In this document: positions 37,278 to 48,635 of the stretch, one piece after another | Layout: every line of letters begins with the position of its first letter | How positions within the stretch are numbered: position 1 is the first letter of the stretch | Source: Sipunculus nudus | Taxonomy: Eukaryota > Annelida > Sipuncula > Golfingiida > Sipunculidae | NCBI GenBank assembly: GCA_026874595.1 | Contig: CM049311.1 | Span: 78,380,453 to 78,444,452, forward strand | DNA length: 64,000 nt | Direction: 5' to 3' | Made by a program: the position numbers and the translations under genes | The notes under the pieces: generated by a model | The model's database searches: none | Told to the model about the DNA's origin: nothing | What the model saw: the letters and a program-made list of their open reading frames with translations, nothing else

Positions 37278-37929
37278 TTGACGTCAATATCATCTTCTTT
37301 GTCATTTTCTAAAAGCCGTTAATATTTACCACAGGACTGATATATTTTAAAGTCAACACTTTGTTTGACATATATTAAAAGAGTGTATAATGAAATGAAA
37401 TCTGAAACCGTTTTCTTTAGTTTTGAATATTTATACTCTCGTCTCCTTACAGAACTATTGTTATAGAGCTGCATTATCGTCGTAAGTAACGCTCCAGCGC
37501 CTAATAATCATAATCCCCTTGGACCCCCCCCCCCCCGCCTACAAGCTGAAAATAACTATTAATCATGCAGAGCATAAACTAACATCTTTATGTACAATAC
37601 GGGTACTCTTACCGACTGGATAACGCCATCACCCAAAATAAAAGGATTTTCCACCGAAATACATAGAGGCCCGAAAGGCAGAAAATTTACAGAATCTCCG
37701 AGATTTTACAGAACCTCATTTTTTATAAATTTTGCTTTTTTTCTGTATATTTAAATAAAGTAAAACCTAAATATTCAACGGCTTTGCTTTTTTCTGTTTG
37801 TATATCTCATAAAAAACTTAATTTCAAACATGCCAAAGTCTTCACCCCAAATAATATTTTTTTAATATCATTAATATCGATTTCCTGTATATGGTTATTT
37901 AGTTTACAAAAAAAGACGATTTTTTTTTT

Positions 37930-38295
37930 CATTATTTGGTACATATAAAAATAATAAAAAGAAAATAAGAACCTTGCAACAAGCAGTACAAATTGATAAG
38001 ACGGCCATCGTCACTTTTAAATTATTCTAATTTTGTAAACTTTACATCGCTTCCAATTATTGTCACTGTACCATAACTATCCCTTCTACCAAAAGAGAAA
38101 AAAGGTTCACCACTCCATTGATTACGCCGTGCTGGTTGTATTTCAGTTGTACAGGGTGTTTCCTGTAAGAAACAGACAGACTTACGCCCCTTGTGTTTCA
38201 CCAACCAATTAAACACCTTTCGCCGTTTTCTGCAATCACATAATTCTCTTACATTAAGAAAAAAAACTGAGAAGTTAACAAAAAAAATTTAACTA
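37930..38295 (-). pseudogene. LINE endonuclease (APE-type) fragment, L1/Tx1-like
   Basis: On the minus strand the translation begins LNVRELCDCRKRRKVFNWL and continues with CFLQETP, RNQWSGEPFFSFG and DSYGTVTII. This is the arrangement of the N-terminal apurinic endonuclease of L1/Tx1-clade LINEs: the LN.RGL-like start, the catalytic glutamate of LQET (codon at 38160-38162), then the QW and SRG-like stretches. In-frame stops follow (TAA after VKFTKLE), after which DGRLINLYC continues the family pattern, so the fragment is dead. The domain normally nicks target DNA to start reverse transcription. It faces the opposite way to the LINE 3' part immediately to the right. Family assigned by motif recognition only. 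Confidence 0.75.
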
Positions 38296-38339
38296 AAAAT
38301 GCTTCTTCCTAAATTTTTAGGAATTCATGTTACTTACAG

Positions 38340-39495
38340 TGGTACTATGAATCAGAAATACCATTTTGAAAACGCTTTAAATTCCTTCGCTTACATGTTT
38401 AGAGAGACGGAATAGTAGATCTGTGTCCTTTTGTGAACGAATAACTGTTCTGAAAATATTTGCTATACCAAAAATGATATATCCTCGTGTGACGCAATCT
38501 CCACTATCTTGCTTCCTCAAGGAAGTTCGAGATAAAATGCAGGTTTTCTGGAATATAAAAAAATAACAAAATAAAGATTAAATTAAAGATGGGGTTTTAA
38601 TTTACCTAATTTTGAACTTGTTTGAAAGTGTCAAAAAAATGAGTCAACAAATTAATCAATTCTTCAGATCCCCGAGGAAAATTATACCTAACTTTTATTG
38701 GAGGAAGACTGGTGGTGTTAAAAGTGTAAATTGTAATATTGGTAGTGCACGGATCCCTTAATACTTACAAACATTTTATAAAGATTGTTTAAATGCAATG
38801 ACAACCTCTATTTGCACTATTTGCCGCCCTGGAACTATTGCCTATTAACCAGGAAAAAAACTATCCTACTATTTTTAGTGCTATCTCTAGACACGGATAG
38901 AACTATATAATAACATTTTATAGAATAATAATGAACTGATAAAATGACAGGATTCAGGATTTATGGTGAAAGAGGACCGCTGTAATACATTCTATACAAG
39001 AGAGTTGCTTCAACTTTAAAATTACATAGAACAAAAAGAGTACTTGACAAACCATAGTCATAAGGAAAGTTAAACTCCAGAACAATTTACAGCAAATTTC
39101 TGAAGAAAAAGGATATCGCCCAAATGTACAAATGCAGATACAAAAAAACAGCAGGGACGGTTAGAGAGTGGCAGTTAGTTATAAGAGACATTTTAACCCT
39201 CAATTGAACAAAAACTAGAGATCTTCAGTATAAAGTTTTGAATGATATTTATCGTTGAAAAAAATTAAACAGATGGAATCTTGTTGAAACTGATAAATAT
39301 ATTGATCTCTGAATGCAGAAACATCAGTTCATATATTTTAGAGTGTGATCAGAGTTGCTTAGTGTTCAGTCGGTTTTGTAGTTGGCTTATGCAATTCGAT
39401 TAAAAAATGCCAGAAAAACAAAAGAAAATATGTTGCTAGGAGTTATCATTAAGACAACAGAGGATATATTAATAAACCAGTTGAAATAATATTCT
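38340..39495 (+). pseudogene. LINE reverse-transcriptase tail and C-terminal region, L1/Tx1-like
   Basis: On the plus strand the translation contains ITVLKIFAIPKMIYP (38441-38485), followed by FLKEVRDKMQVFWN. This is the segment just after the RT domain in L1/Tx1-like ORF2 proteins. Further on come EWQLVIRDIL with TKTRDLQYKVLNDIY (39165-39250), and in a shifted frame LECDQ followed by FSRFCSWLMQF (39339-39396). The last corresponds to the cysteine/tryptophan-containing C-terminal region. Stops and frameshifts are frequent. The palm of the RT is absent. The sequence ends where duplicated unit 1 begins (about 39497). With the inverted endonuclease piece on the left it fits one 5'-inverted insertion with an internal deletion, but two independent fragments cannot be excluded. 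Confidence 0.7.
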
Positions 39496-39496
39496 G

Positions 39497-41770
39497 GTGG
39501 ACCCTGGGGAGGGGGGCTCCGATTAAGGGGTGTTCATATGTACGCATACATATGCGTGAATATCGCTCCAATGATTTGTAATGAGTTTTTCCATGTCCAT
39601 CAGCGTATAAACGAATATGCGTGAACTCAGGGGTTCGTGGTAAAATTACGTCATTTCACCATCTTTTGTTGAAGGCCTGCTCGAACCACCATACAATATA
39701 TATACGTCTACCAGTTCGTGAACATGCGCATATACGCACACATGGACACGGACCTTTTTTTCATGCATATACACATATACGCGCACATGGTACACCCTTT
39801 AATCCTGCAGAAAGCCCAGCCTAGTGGCAACCTGTCGATATTAAATTCTAGGCCTAGTAAATTTATTTCAAAAGGGCCTGCGATACATGTTTTAATGGCT
39901 AGGGTTAGGGTCAAGCGAGAAAAAATTCACCGCTCTACGGTTGATATTCAAATTCACGAGCTGTGCTCTGCTGTATCTTGTGGGTCGAGCAGAGTAAAAT
40001 GCAAGTAAACACAAGACTTGAACATATCAACCATTTTACCCCAAGGATTACATTCAAAAGATGATATTTTGCAAATAATAAATGTATTGATATCAACATG
40101 TGACATACCGTTGAATGTAAGGTCATGAAATATCCAACCTAGCCATATGATAACCCCTATCCCTTTGAGGTTTGACTGTATCATGCAATGACATGGAAGA
40201 GAATATTAGTTAACGAACAGTAAATATTTATAATTTTTGGAGAAAGGTGCCTCAAAATGTCCTCTTTACATTGCATATTCAAAAATGTTCACGGTATATA
40301 ATAATTAACTTTAAAGTTAACTTTAATAAAAACATAACTGTAGATTTATATTTACAGATGAAAATAATAAAGCAAATATTTAAATTGTTCATAGACTGAA
40401 ATATATTACGTAAAAACTAGCATTTATCCGTGCTACGCCCGGTTTTGGGGGAATAGTTAGTTCTGATGTCAAATAGTCTTTCATGGTTGAATGTCTTTGT
40501 TGTATACAATGTAACCGTCATAAGATCTCTTTTAAGACGACATTTGGTGAAAGTCTTCTGTCTTTGAGTTGACCTTGTGTCGGAGTCTGGATTACTTGGA
40601 TGATTACGTGCTGGTATGAATGGTTGAATGTCTTCGGAAAATCCCGGAGCATATATATGACTCAAATCCTGGCAATCAGTACGGTGGTATCAGATGAGAT
40701 ACAGAAAATCACACAAATCGCTTTACGCAATTAATATATTGATCCATTATATGTAAAGTTTAATGCATAAACATCTAACTGAAGCAAAGAGATTGGCCGG
40801 GGAATTTTTCAAAGATGTTGGTATGATATAAATGAAATCATTTTAATAAAATATATCATGCTGGACATCGCTATTTAAAGTTACCAGAACCTGTTATCTT
40901 GCATGGTAGTACAATAGCAGTGAGACGTGTTCTTGATAACTGCATTCCCTTTATCACGCACAAAAAACTGAGCACTCGCATGATCAGGCAATCCCGCTGC
41001 CCAAAAGTTCTTGATGGCATTGTGATATGTGGTACATTAAATGCTTGTATATTTTTTTCAAATATCACGCACTCCCAGAGACCTTTCCTGTTTGAAAGCT
41101 GAGCCCATTTTTTTACAGTGAGACAGTCACTGCATGAATGAGCATTGAGAAAGTGTGTAAAAACAGGACCCCGCATCCCGGACCCTAAGAAAAATCTGTA
41201 ATTCTTAAATCTCTCATGGTTATATGTCCAGATACTTTAGCAGAAATGTACTTAAAACATTTTTTATATTATGTTTGCTTAAAAACAAAACAAAAAAAAA
41301 TAGTCTGTCTTGCAAAACAATTTGATAATAAACACTTTCGCACCCTGACGCACTGACCTCACGGATCACATGGACCCCTTCACTCCTTGTTTTACCATTT
41401 CTTAAGTAAATATTTTCACGTCACGTTTAGCCATATAACACCCTTGTGATTTATTATTATCATGTTTTTATCTGTATTTTTATATTTTAAACTAAGTTTG
41501 TATTCATAATTTTATGTTTGCTATAATTTCATGTGTGTATCTTAAAAAAAATGTATAAGAATAAAAAAAATTTTAAAATCATTATTTTGGAACCTGGAGT
41601 TGCCTGAAATGCAAGTAGTCAAAAATTCCTTTTGGTAATTATATTATTGCCACCTTTAAATTGCATGACTGTTATGAATGAAACACGAAACCTGTTGTAA
41701 TATGGAAGAGCTCTGATATATCAGTCTCAGGTCCGCAACGACTGGTAGTGCACTTGAATTAAATATTCCC
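39497..41770 (+). repeat. Duplicated unit 1, copy A
   Basis: Matches 44801-48000 in order and orientation throughout. Landmarks: GATTAAGGGGTGTTCATAT, TATTAAATTCTAGGCCTAGT, ATGGCTAGGGTTAGGGTCAA, ATTGGCCGGGGAATTT, GAGACGTGTTCTT, CAGAGACCTTTCCTGTTTGA, GTCCGCAACGACTGGTAGTG. It lacks the pearl-like insertion present in copy B. No credible coding frame. Confidence 0.9.
39521..39804. mobile_element. Inverted-repeat (MITE-like) element inside unit 1A
   Basis: The left end GATTAAGGGGTGTTCATATG and the right end (reverse complement) GATTAAAGGGTGTACCATGT start inverted repeats of about 40 bp rich in ATACGCA/TATGCG. The whole element is 284 bp. Its counterpart in copy B is at 44819-45156. Confidence 0.65.
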
Positions 41771-42336
41771 CATTGTCCCGGATTTGAAAATAGAGGGGGC
41801 GCAGCCCCAAAGTCGGGAAGGTGGCTGTTTTGCGTCTTTAAACATGTCTCATATATATGCAATCAAGAGTGACATTTAAAATCGAAACGAAATAAAGCGT
41901 TTTTTAGCACGGACGCCAGGACAATTATTTTTGTCAGGGAGAGTTTTTATCCATATTAAATTAATTAAAAGATCATATTTTTTTATATTTGACTGAAATA
42001 TCGTTTAGGTTTACAGGCAAAAATCTTGATTTGAAAGGAAAAAACGACGTATCGCCAACTGTTTGACGCTTGTATGTGTCGTGATGCCTCATGCTTGCCG
42101 TTCTATGATCGCATATGAAAGGCGGAGGAGATAAAACGCAATGCAATAAACGCATGGTATGCTTGCTGGTGACCCATACCAACGTTTCTCGCATCCAATC
42201 ATCGCATCCGTCTAAAGAAGATTTGACACTTTAATTTCAGTTGAGCATGACACAAACCTGCGGGAAAGATTTTTCAGCTGCGATCAACGCATGCGTTTTT
42301 CGCAGATATTTAGCACTACTCGATTTTGCGATCAGG
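41771..42336. other. Spacer between duplicated units 1A and 2A
   Basis: No counterpart is visible between 1B and 2B. It contains several CGCAT/AACGCA motifs (42040-42310) similar in style to 63060-63200. Confidence 0.45.
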
Positions 42337-43801
42337 ATAAGCGCCCCCCCCCCCCTCCGTTCTTGAATTTCCGGATCCGCCACTGTCTACCTGTTCTTTG
42401 TCTGTGTCGCAAATTATATATAACTCTCAGCTGCAAATAATTACAATTCTGGCCGAGCTTCCCTTGCACTTAAAGCATAATATTTCTGATTACTTCCATT
42501 ATTAAATATGTCATTAATATTAGCTCATGGCCACGTAGAATTTAAATTGTATGTTTGTTCATTTCAACTGGGTGAAAATAAGATAAGATCTTTAAGGTAT
42601 ATTAATTCCGAGATGTGAGATTAAATCTAATTCTTGTAGGTCTCACGGGCTAATTGCGAGTGAAACTGGTTCGTATTTATTTTTTGATTTTGTTTTTTGA
42701 GAGAAACACCCAAATCCTTTCAAATATCTGTTCGGACAGAGAAATCGGACACAAAAGATATGATTGAATGTTATCTGACGCAAAATCAACTATTTTTTAA
42801 ATTTCATATTATTATATCAAATAATTTCACGTCCAAGTTTATAATCTGACTGTATGAAACATTTTCGAGGCACATAATACTTAAAATAACATACAACTGC
42901 CACAGATTTAGACTGAAATATAAATTTCTGCTAGATATGCCGAGTGAATACATGTAATTGACCCTGTTCTGAATAGCTAAGATAATTACCAGTTTGATTA
43001 GATTGGCGTCATTTATGCACTTAATAACCCGACTGGACTAATTCATTAAAACGTTGGGTTAATTCAGCCTAATTACCGAATCCCACGTTTTCGAAGTAGT
43101 CCTAAAGATGGAGAGCTATCTATCCTAATCTTACAGCTCAATGAACTATTTTAATTACAGCGGCATCGTGTAAATGAAAGCTTTTACGGAGGATCGCATC
43201 AAGAACAATTGGAATTTCATGGAACTTTGTGCGCCATATACCCGATGATTAACATAGATGACGATGATGTATCTACATGCATATTTTCCATTATCTTTTT
43301 AGTGCCATTACGTCAATAAAATATACTTACTGCTTAAAACGTGTTGATAAAGCAAATACTTTTAAAAAATTAATCAACAATAAACACTAAAATCGCCTTA
43401 AATGTTCAACTTCATCAAATAAACGCTTTCAATTAAAAGAAGGTAACTGATTTATAATTAAAAAAAGATAAAGTAGTGTAAATTAAAAAACAATTACTTC
43501 TGTTTGAATAAACCTCGATCTCTGAAAACAATAATGGAAATATAATAGTAAAATAATAATTGTTCTTTAAAACAGGTCACCGAACAGGTCAACCATAATG
43601 ATTTAAACCCGGTAACAAGGACAGAAGGTCAAGATACGTTTAAATGGTCATGGTATGTTTTGTACACCCTAAGCTCACGGAATGTACGCTTTGGCCCAAG
43701 ACTTTCACAGATTGGGATTATGATTTCTGTTATTTATTCTGGCAGCTGTACACTTTGAAAAAAAAGCCTGTTCCAGGTTATGGATATATTGATTTGCACA
43801 G
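42337..43801 (+). repeat. Duplicated unit 2, copy A
   Basis: Matches 54547-55906 from ATAAGCG plus a C-run to TTGATTTGCACAGT, colinear and in the same orientation. A MITE right end (GGATCCGCCACTG) lies near 42373-42385. The stretch 43175-43290 is especially similar between copies. No gene recognised. Confidence 0.9.
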
Positions 43802-43841
43802 TGTTACGGAACCTAATAACAACAGAACACGTAATCGTGAC
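43802..43841 (-). mobile_element. Short fragment of the same LTR family
   Basis: TGTTACGGAACCTAATAACA and the following ~20 bases match the reverse complement of the LTR 3' end at 51792-51831. The match fades after about 40 bp. The fragment starts exactly where similarity between the two copies of duplicated unit 2 stops. Confidence 0.55.
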
Positions 43842-43984
43842 GTAGTGTTGATTGTTTATGTTCAATGTTTTCATGTATGTAAAATATGTGGATCTTTTGA
43901 TGTTTGTCAAGTTTATGTATGCTTCTGTTAACTGTTTATATGTTACAGTGTGTGATTTATTTTTGTAAATAAACGTCTTAAAAA

Positions 43985-44240
43985 AGTAAAGAACACATGC
44001 GAATACACGAGAATACAACTCACATACCAAACTGAAATCTCTCTCTATTGTAACAAGGCATTTCCTGTATCACGGACAAGTTGGCTATCGTCCTGTATGT
44101 TGTACCGTACCTTTTTTTCTCGCACATGGGAGATGCTGTTAGAACGTATATTCAAAATTTACTGGTTGGTCTATTTTATGTCAAATGACAGCGTACTTGT
44201 TGGTAAAAAATGTACAGCCTTGTCGAGCATTACAATGCCG
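43985..44240 (+). repeat. Dispersed repeat R1, copy 3 (shorter)
   Basis: ACTCACATACCAAACTGAAA, AAGGCATTTCCTGTATCACG and TCTCGCACATGG match the same blocks; the 3' end is truncated. It lies between duplicated unit 2A and unit 1B. Confidence 0.6.
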
Positions 44241-44490
44241 TCCTCGACATAAGATGTTAGGGCACTCTGACGCTGGCAATGTCAGCAGGCCGAAATTCTC
44301 CATGATGTTCCATGCTTTTGAAAAAGTGTCTACCACCTGCTGTAGCTCTAACAAAGATTACATATTATGTTGTTATGATGTTCCTTTGACGTTAATGTCA
44401 TCATATTTTGGATTTTGATAAGGGCAGTTAGCATTTTATAACATATTTGAGGTGTTAACTAGTAAGTAAATACTTCTCATATTTGTGACA

Positions 44491-44492
<2 letters not shown>

Positions 44493-44559
<67 letters not shown>

Positions 44560-44571
44560 TCCTATATATAA
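44493..44571. repeat. (AT)n microsatellite
   Basis: Long AT run with interruptions at the right end, between R1 copy 3 and duplicated unit 1B. Confidence 0.97.
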
Positions 44572-44818
44572 ACTTTCCTAAGGAAAATATATCCGACGTT
44601 ATAGGTATACTTTGTCGTCCGCAGGTGATCCTTTTGTGACTTGTGTTCTATCCATTTATCCAAAGAATAAGTTTACATCTCCAAGTAAATTAATGTACTG
44701 ACCAACAGGTATATAATTCTATAACAATATGGTATACGGGTCAACGTGCAATGAGCAAGCTGTCAAAGTCATTTCTCTAAGTAATGTTCTAGCGGACCCG
44801 GGGGGGGGGGGGGGGCCA

Positions 44819-44992
44819 GATTAAGGGGTGTTCATATATGCGCGTATATATGCGTGTAAAACGCTCCAATGATTTGTAACTAGAGAGTTTCCATGTGTCC
44901 GTTAGCCTATAAGCGAATATGCGTGAACTCAGGGGTTCTGGGTTAAATGACGTCACTTGACTATCTTTTTGTGAAAGCCTGCTCCAACCACC

Positions 44993-45057
<65 letters not shown>

Positions 45058-45156
45058 GTCAGCTAGTTTGTGCATATACGCATATACGCACACATTGAGG
45101 CAAACCTTTTTTCACGCATATACACATATACGCGCACATGAAAACACCCCTTAATC
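44819..45156. mobile_element. Inverted-repeat (MITE-like) element inside unit 1B
   Basis: Ends GATTAAGGGGTGTTCATATA and, reverse-complemented, GATTAAGGGGTGTTTTCATG. The interior carries a ~60-bp (AT)n array where copy A has only about 10 bp, accounting for most of the size difference. Confidence 0.65.
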
Positions 45157-45618
45157 CTGCAGAACGCTCACCCTAGGTGTGAGTAGTGGCAGCCTGTCGA
45201 TATTAAATTCTAGGCCTAGTAAATTTATTTTAGAAGTGTCTGCGAGTCATGTTGTTTATGGCTAGGGTTAGAGTCAAGCGCGTAAAAATTCACAGCTCAT
45301 TGTTTGATATTAAAATTCACGAACTGGGCTCTGTTGTATCTTATGCGTGGCCTATACGCGTTGAGCAGAGTAAAATGCAAGTTAACACAAGACTTGAACA
45401 TATCAATTTGAACATATCAATTATTTTACCCCCATAATTACATTAATAAGATGATATTTTGCAAGTTATGAATGTAGATGCGCATTTTAACCATTAAAAT
45501 CAACATATTACATACCGTTGAATGTTGGGATTTATAAATATTATAATCCTAGCCATAAGTTAACCCCTATCCGCTCTGAAGAGCAGAGTAGTTAACGAAC
45601 AGAAAATATTAATACTAA

Positions 45619-46480
45619 CTAGATGTGATCGGACAATGGTCCTCACAGGGCTCCACTTATCCGCTAGTGCTGGACTAATTACATATGGGTGAAAAATTAA
45701 GTTAGATTAAAAAAAAATATGACAAACAGAAACAGGTAATTATCAATATGCATCAGGGAAAAAATCCTACTGGTTCAAATGATTTTAAAGAAGATATGTC
45801 TGAAAAAAGAGTTTAATAGAAAATCACCGAATGTAGTCTGTTAGCCATACATGTATTTGATTTTGAGCAAGTCTGTAATTCAAAAGGTCTGGATCCCTCA
45901 TAGGCACCAATGATCCCTGTGAAATTGGGAAAGCTGCAGCAGGTTGTTGTTGAGTTATCGCGTGTGAATGAAAATCAGTGATCGGGCTGTGGCGGCCATA
46001 TTGAAATTCAAACAGGTCTGTAAATCAATAGGTCTGGAGTCCTTATAGGTACCAATCATCCCTGTGAATTTGGGAAAGCTGCAGTATGTTGTTGTTGAGT
46101 TATTGCGTGCGAAAGAAAATCAGCGATTGGGCCGTGGCGGCCATATTGTAATTCCGACATGTCTGTAATTCGATAGGTCTGGAGCCCCTATAGGTACCAA
46201 TCATCCCTGTGAATTTGGGAAAGCTGCAGTATGTTGTTGCTGAGTTATTGCGTGCGAAAGAAAATCAGCGATTGGGCCGTGGCGGCCATATTGTAATTCC
46301 GACATGTCTGTAATTCGATAGGTCTGGAGCCTCTTTAGGTACCAATCATCACTGTGAATTTGGGAAAGCTGCAGTATGTTGTTGTTGAGATATCGCGCGC
46401 GAAAGAAAGTGTCACTGACGGAAGGACGGACTGACACGGTGATCACTAAAGGGCACCGCTTGTCAAGCGGGGCCCTCATT
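45619..46480 (-). mobile_element. Pearl/Helentron-like non-autonomous element with 145-bp core repeats
   Basis: This 862-bp block is present in duplicated unit 1 copy B and absent from copy A, where the flanks meet near 40232, so it is an insertion. Read on the minus strand it ends ATCACATCTAG followed by host TT, preceded by a GGAC-CATT-GTCC hairpin. That resembles a Helitron-type 3' end (hairpin, short spacer, CTAG). The other end carries a 25-nt hairpin at 46451-46475 and a CTTTAGTGATCAC...GTCCGTCC stretch. The middle holds about 3.5 units of 145 bp (period visible at 45886, 46031, 46176, 46321). This layout matches pearl elements of bivalves and the HINE class of Helentrons, as I recall them. 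No canonical 5' TC is visible. No coding capacity. Confidence 0.7.
45860..46405. repeat. 145-bp tandem repeat core of the pearl-like element
   Basis: GGTCTGGA recurs at 45886, 46031, 46176 and 46321, exactly 145 bp apart, each followed by ACCAAT, a GGGAAAGCTGCAG block and (except in the last, truncated unit) GGCGGCCATATTG. Units 2 and 3 are nearly identical, unit 1 is the most diverged, and the last is cut after about 85 bp. Confidence 0.9.
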
Positions 46481-46933
46481 ATGCAAGAAAGGTACCTTAA
46501 ATGCCCGCTTTACATTGCATATTCAAAAATGTTCCCGGTATATAGAAATTAACTTTATTATTAACTTTAATAAAAACATAATTTTAGATTTTCATTTACA
46601 GGTGAAAATAAAAAAAAAAAAAAAATATGTTGTGCATAGACTTAAATTTATTACCTAATAACTAGCAGTTACCCGTGCTACAGACAGCTGGGGCGAGCAG
46701 TTAGTTAGAATTCAAAGAGTCTTCATAGTTAAATGTCTTCATAGATCTCTTTGAAGACGACATTTGATGCAAGTGCTCTGTCTTTGAGTTAGAATGACTT
46801 GGACAAATGTAAACGTTCCGGTATGAACGGTGGAATGTGGACAAACCCGGAGCATATGTATGACGAAAATCACGGCAATCCGTAAGCTGGTAACGGAGAA
46901 GATACGGAAAACACACATCGCGTTACCAAATTA

Positions 46934-46936
<3 letters not shown>

Positions 46937-46987
<51 letters not shown>

Positions 46988-47010
46988 AACATATATATAT
47001 ATATTTAAAC

Positions 47011-47062
<52 letters not shown>
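46937..47062. repeat. Compound (AT)n-(AG)n array in unit 1B
   Basis: Three AT blocks separated by TTTAAC and TTTAAAC, then about 14 AG units. Unit 1A has only unique sequence at the matching place. Confidence 0.97.
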
Positions 47063-47063
<1 letters not shown>

Positions 47064-48524
47064 TAAAGAGAGTGAGATCCGTTATATGTATAGTTTTATG
47101 GATAAAAATTTAATTGAAGCCAAGTGATTGGCCGGGGAATATTTCGAACATGTCGATATGATATAAATGAAATCATTTTTTTATGAAAATATATAATGAT
47201 AAACATCGTTATTTAAAGTTACCAGGAAAAGAACCGGTTATCTTGCATGTTAGTACAGTGGCGCTGAGACGTGTTCTTTAAAATTGCATTCCCGTTATTA
47301 CGCACAAAAACGGAGCATTCACATGATCGGGAAATTCCGCTGCGCAAAAGTTCTTGGTAGTATTATATTATGTGGAACATTTAATGGCGGTTTTCTTTAA
47401 TATCACGCACTTCCAGAGACCTTTCCTGTTTGAAAGCAGAGCCCATTTTTTACAGCGAGGCAGTCACCGCATGAATGTCTATCCAGGAACCGAGAAAACC
47501 AGGACCCCGCATCCCTGACCCCAAGAGAAATCTGTAATTCTCAAAACTCTTATAGTAATTTATCCAGAAATTTTAGCAGAAATGTACCTATGAACCTTTT
47601 TATATAATGTTTGGTTAAAAACACACGAAAGTAGTCCGTTGTGCAACAAAATTTGATAATAAACACTTACGGACCCTGGCGCACGGGCCTCACGTATCAC
47701 ACGGACCCCATTAATCCTTTTTCCAGTTTTTATTCATATTTTTAAAGTTGCTATTTATTTCATGTGTGTATCGTTTTAAAAAGTAATAAATTAAACATTT
47801 ACAAAATCATTATTTTTTAACCTCGTGTTGCTTGAAATGCAAGTAATCAAAAATACCTTTTGGTAATTAATTTATTGCCTCCTTTATATTGCATGGTTGT
47901 TATGAATGGAACACGAAACCTGTTGTTATGTGGAAGAGCTCTGATAAATCACTCCCTGGTCCGCAACGACTGGTAGTGCACTTCAATTAAATCTCCCCCA
48001 GTATGCCCCCACAATTATATTTCATTTAAAATAAGGAATAATTATATTAAATGTGTGAAATGAGTGCTAGTTGCTTTCCCCTTTGAGTCATAAATAAAAA
48101 TATGAGCGGTAGTTATCGGGGTCCGTCAAAATGGAACAGTCAACAAAGTCAAGTAAGAGAGTTTCGTCTTCGAAAATTTGTGTAAACTTAATTCTTTCAG
48201 TGAATCGGTCATTTAGGGACGTTGCTCTGTTCTCCTCACGCCAGATCTCCTTGTGCACAATACACCTTATCCCTGCGCGGAGGTTGCCTTTAGAGAAGGG
48301 ATCACCAACGGGGATTATTTCAGGCCGAAATAATGCGAAATGCATGAAAACCCCACATAGAAAGAGAATCCCCAGAGAAAGCTTGGTCCCGGCATCACAC
48401 ACTGACCATTGTGTTAACAGGTTCGACCGCTTAAAAAATGGGCTCTCGAGAGGGTTGGGCAAATGTTTGAATTTTTTATGCACTTAATACACATATATTG
48501 AAAATAAAAGTAGATGGAATCCCT

Positions 48525-48635
48525 TTGGACAAACCCAGAGCATATGTATGTTGAAAATCAAGGCATACCGTCCGGTTTATCAGAGGAGATACGGAAAATC
48601 ACAAAATGGGCATTACGCCATTAAAATATAGATGG
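48525..48635 (+). repeat. Third, partial copy of a segment of unit 1
   Basis: ACCCAGAGCATATGTATG through GAGATACGGAAAATCACA matches 40640-40740 and 46845-46925. Either the duplication had a third partial copy, or this part of unit 1 is an independent dispersed repeat. Confidence 0.6.

Larger units (their letters stand above)
44801..48000 (+). repeat. Duplicated unit 1, copy B
   Basis: Colinear with 39497-41770 but longer. The extra length is the 862-bp pearl-like insertion (45619-46480), an expanded (AT)n in the small inverted-repeat element (44996-45056), and an AT/GA array at 46937-47059. Confidence 0.9.

Noticed and set aside
39897-39910. Telomere-like GGGTTAGGG
   Set aside because: Fewer than two full units, inside duplicated unit 1; not an interstitial telomere array.
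40305-40320. 16-bp palindrome TTAACTTTAAAGTTAA
   Set aside because: AT-only palindrome of simple composition; not preserved in the paralogous position near 46549-46566.
48088-48487. Overlapping 131- and 118-codon frames on opposite strands
   Set aside because: They overlap each other and include a piece of the R2-type repeat end; no protein family recognised.
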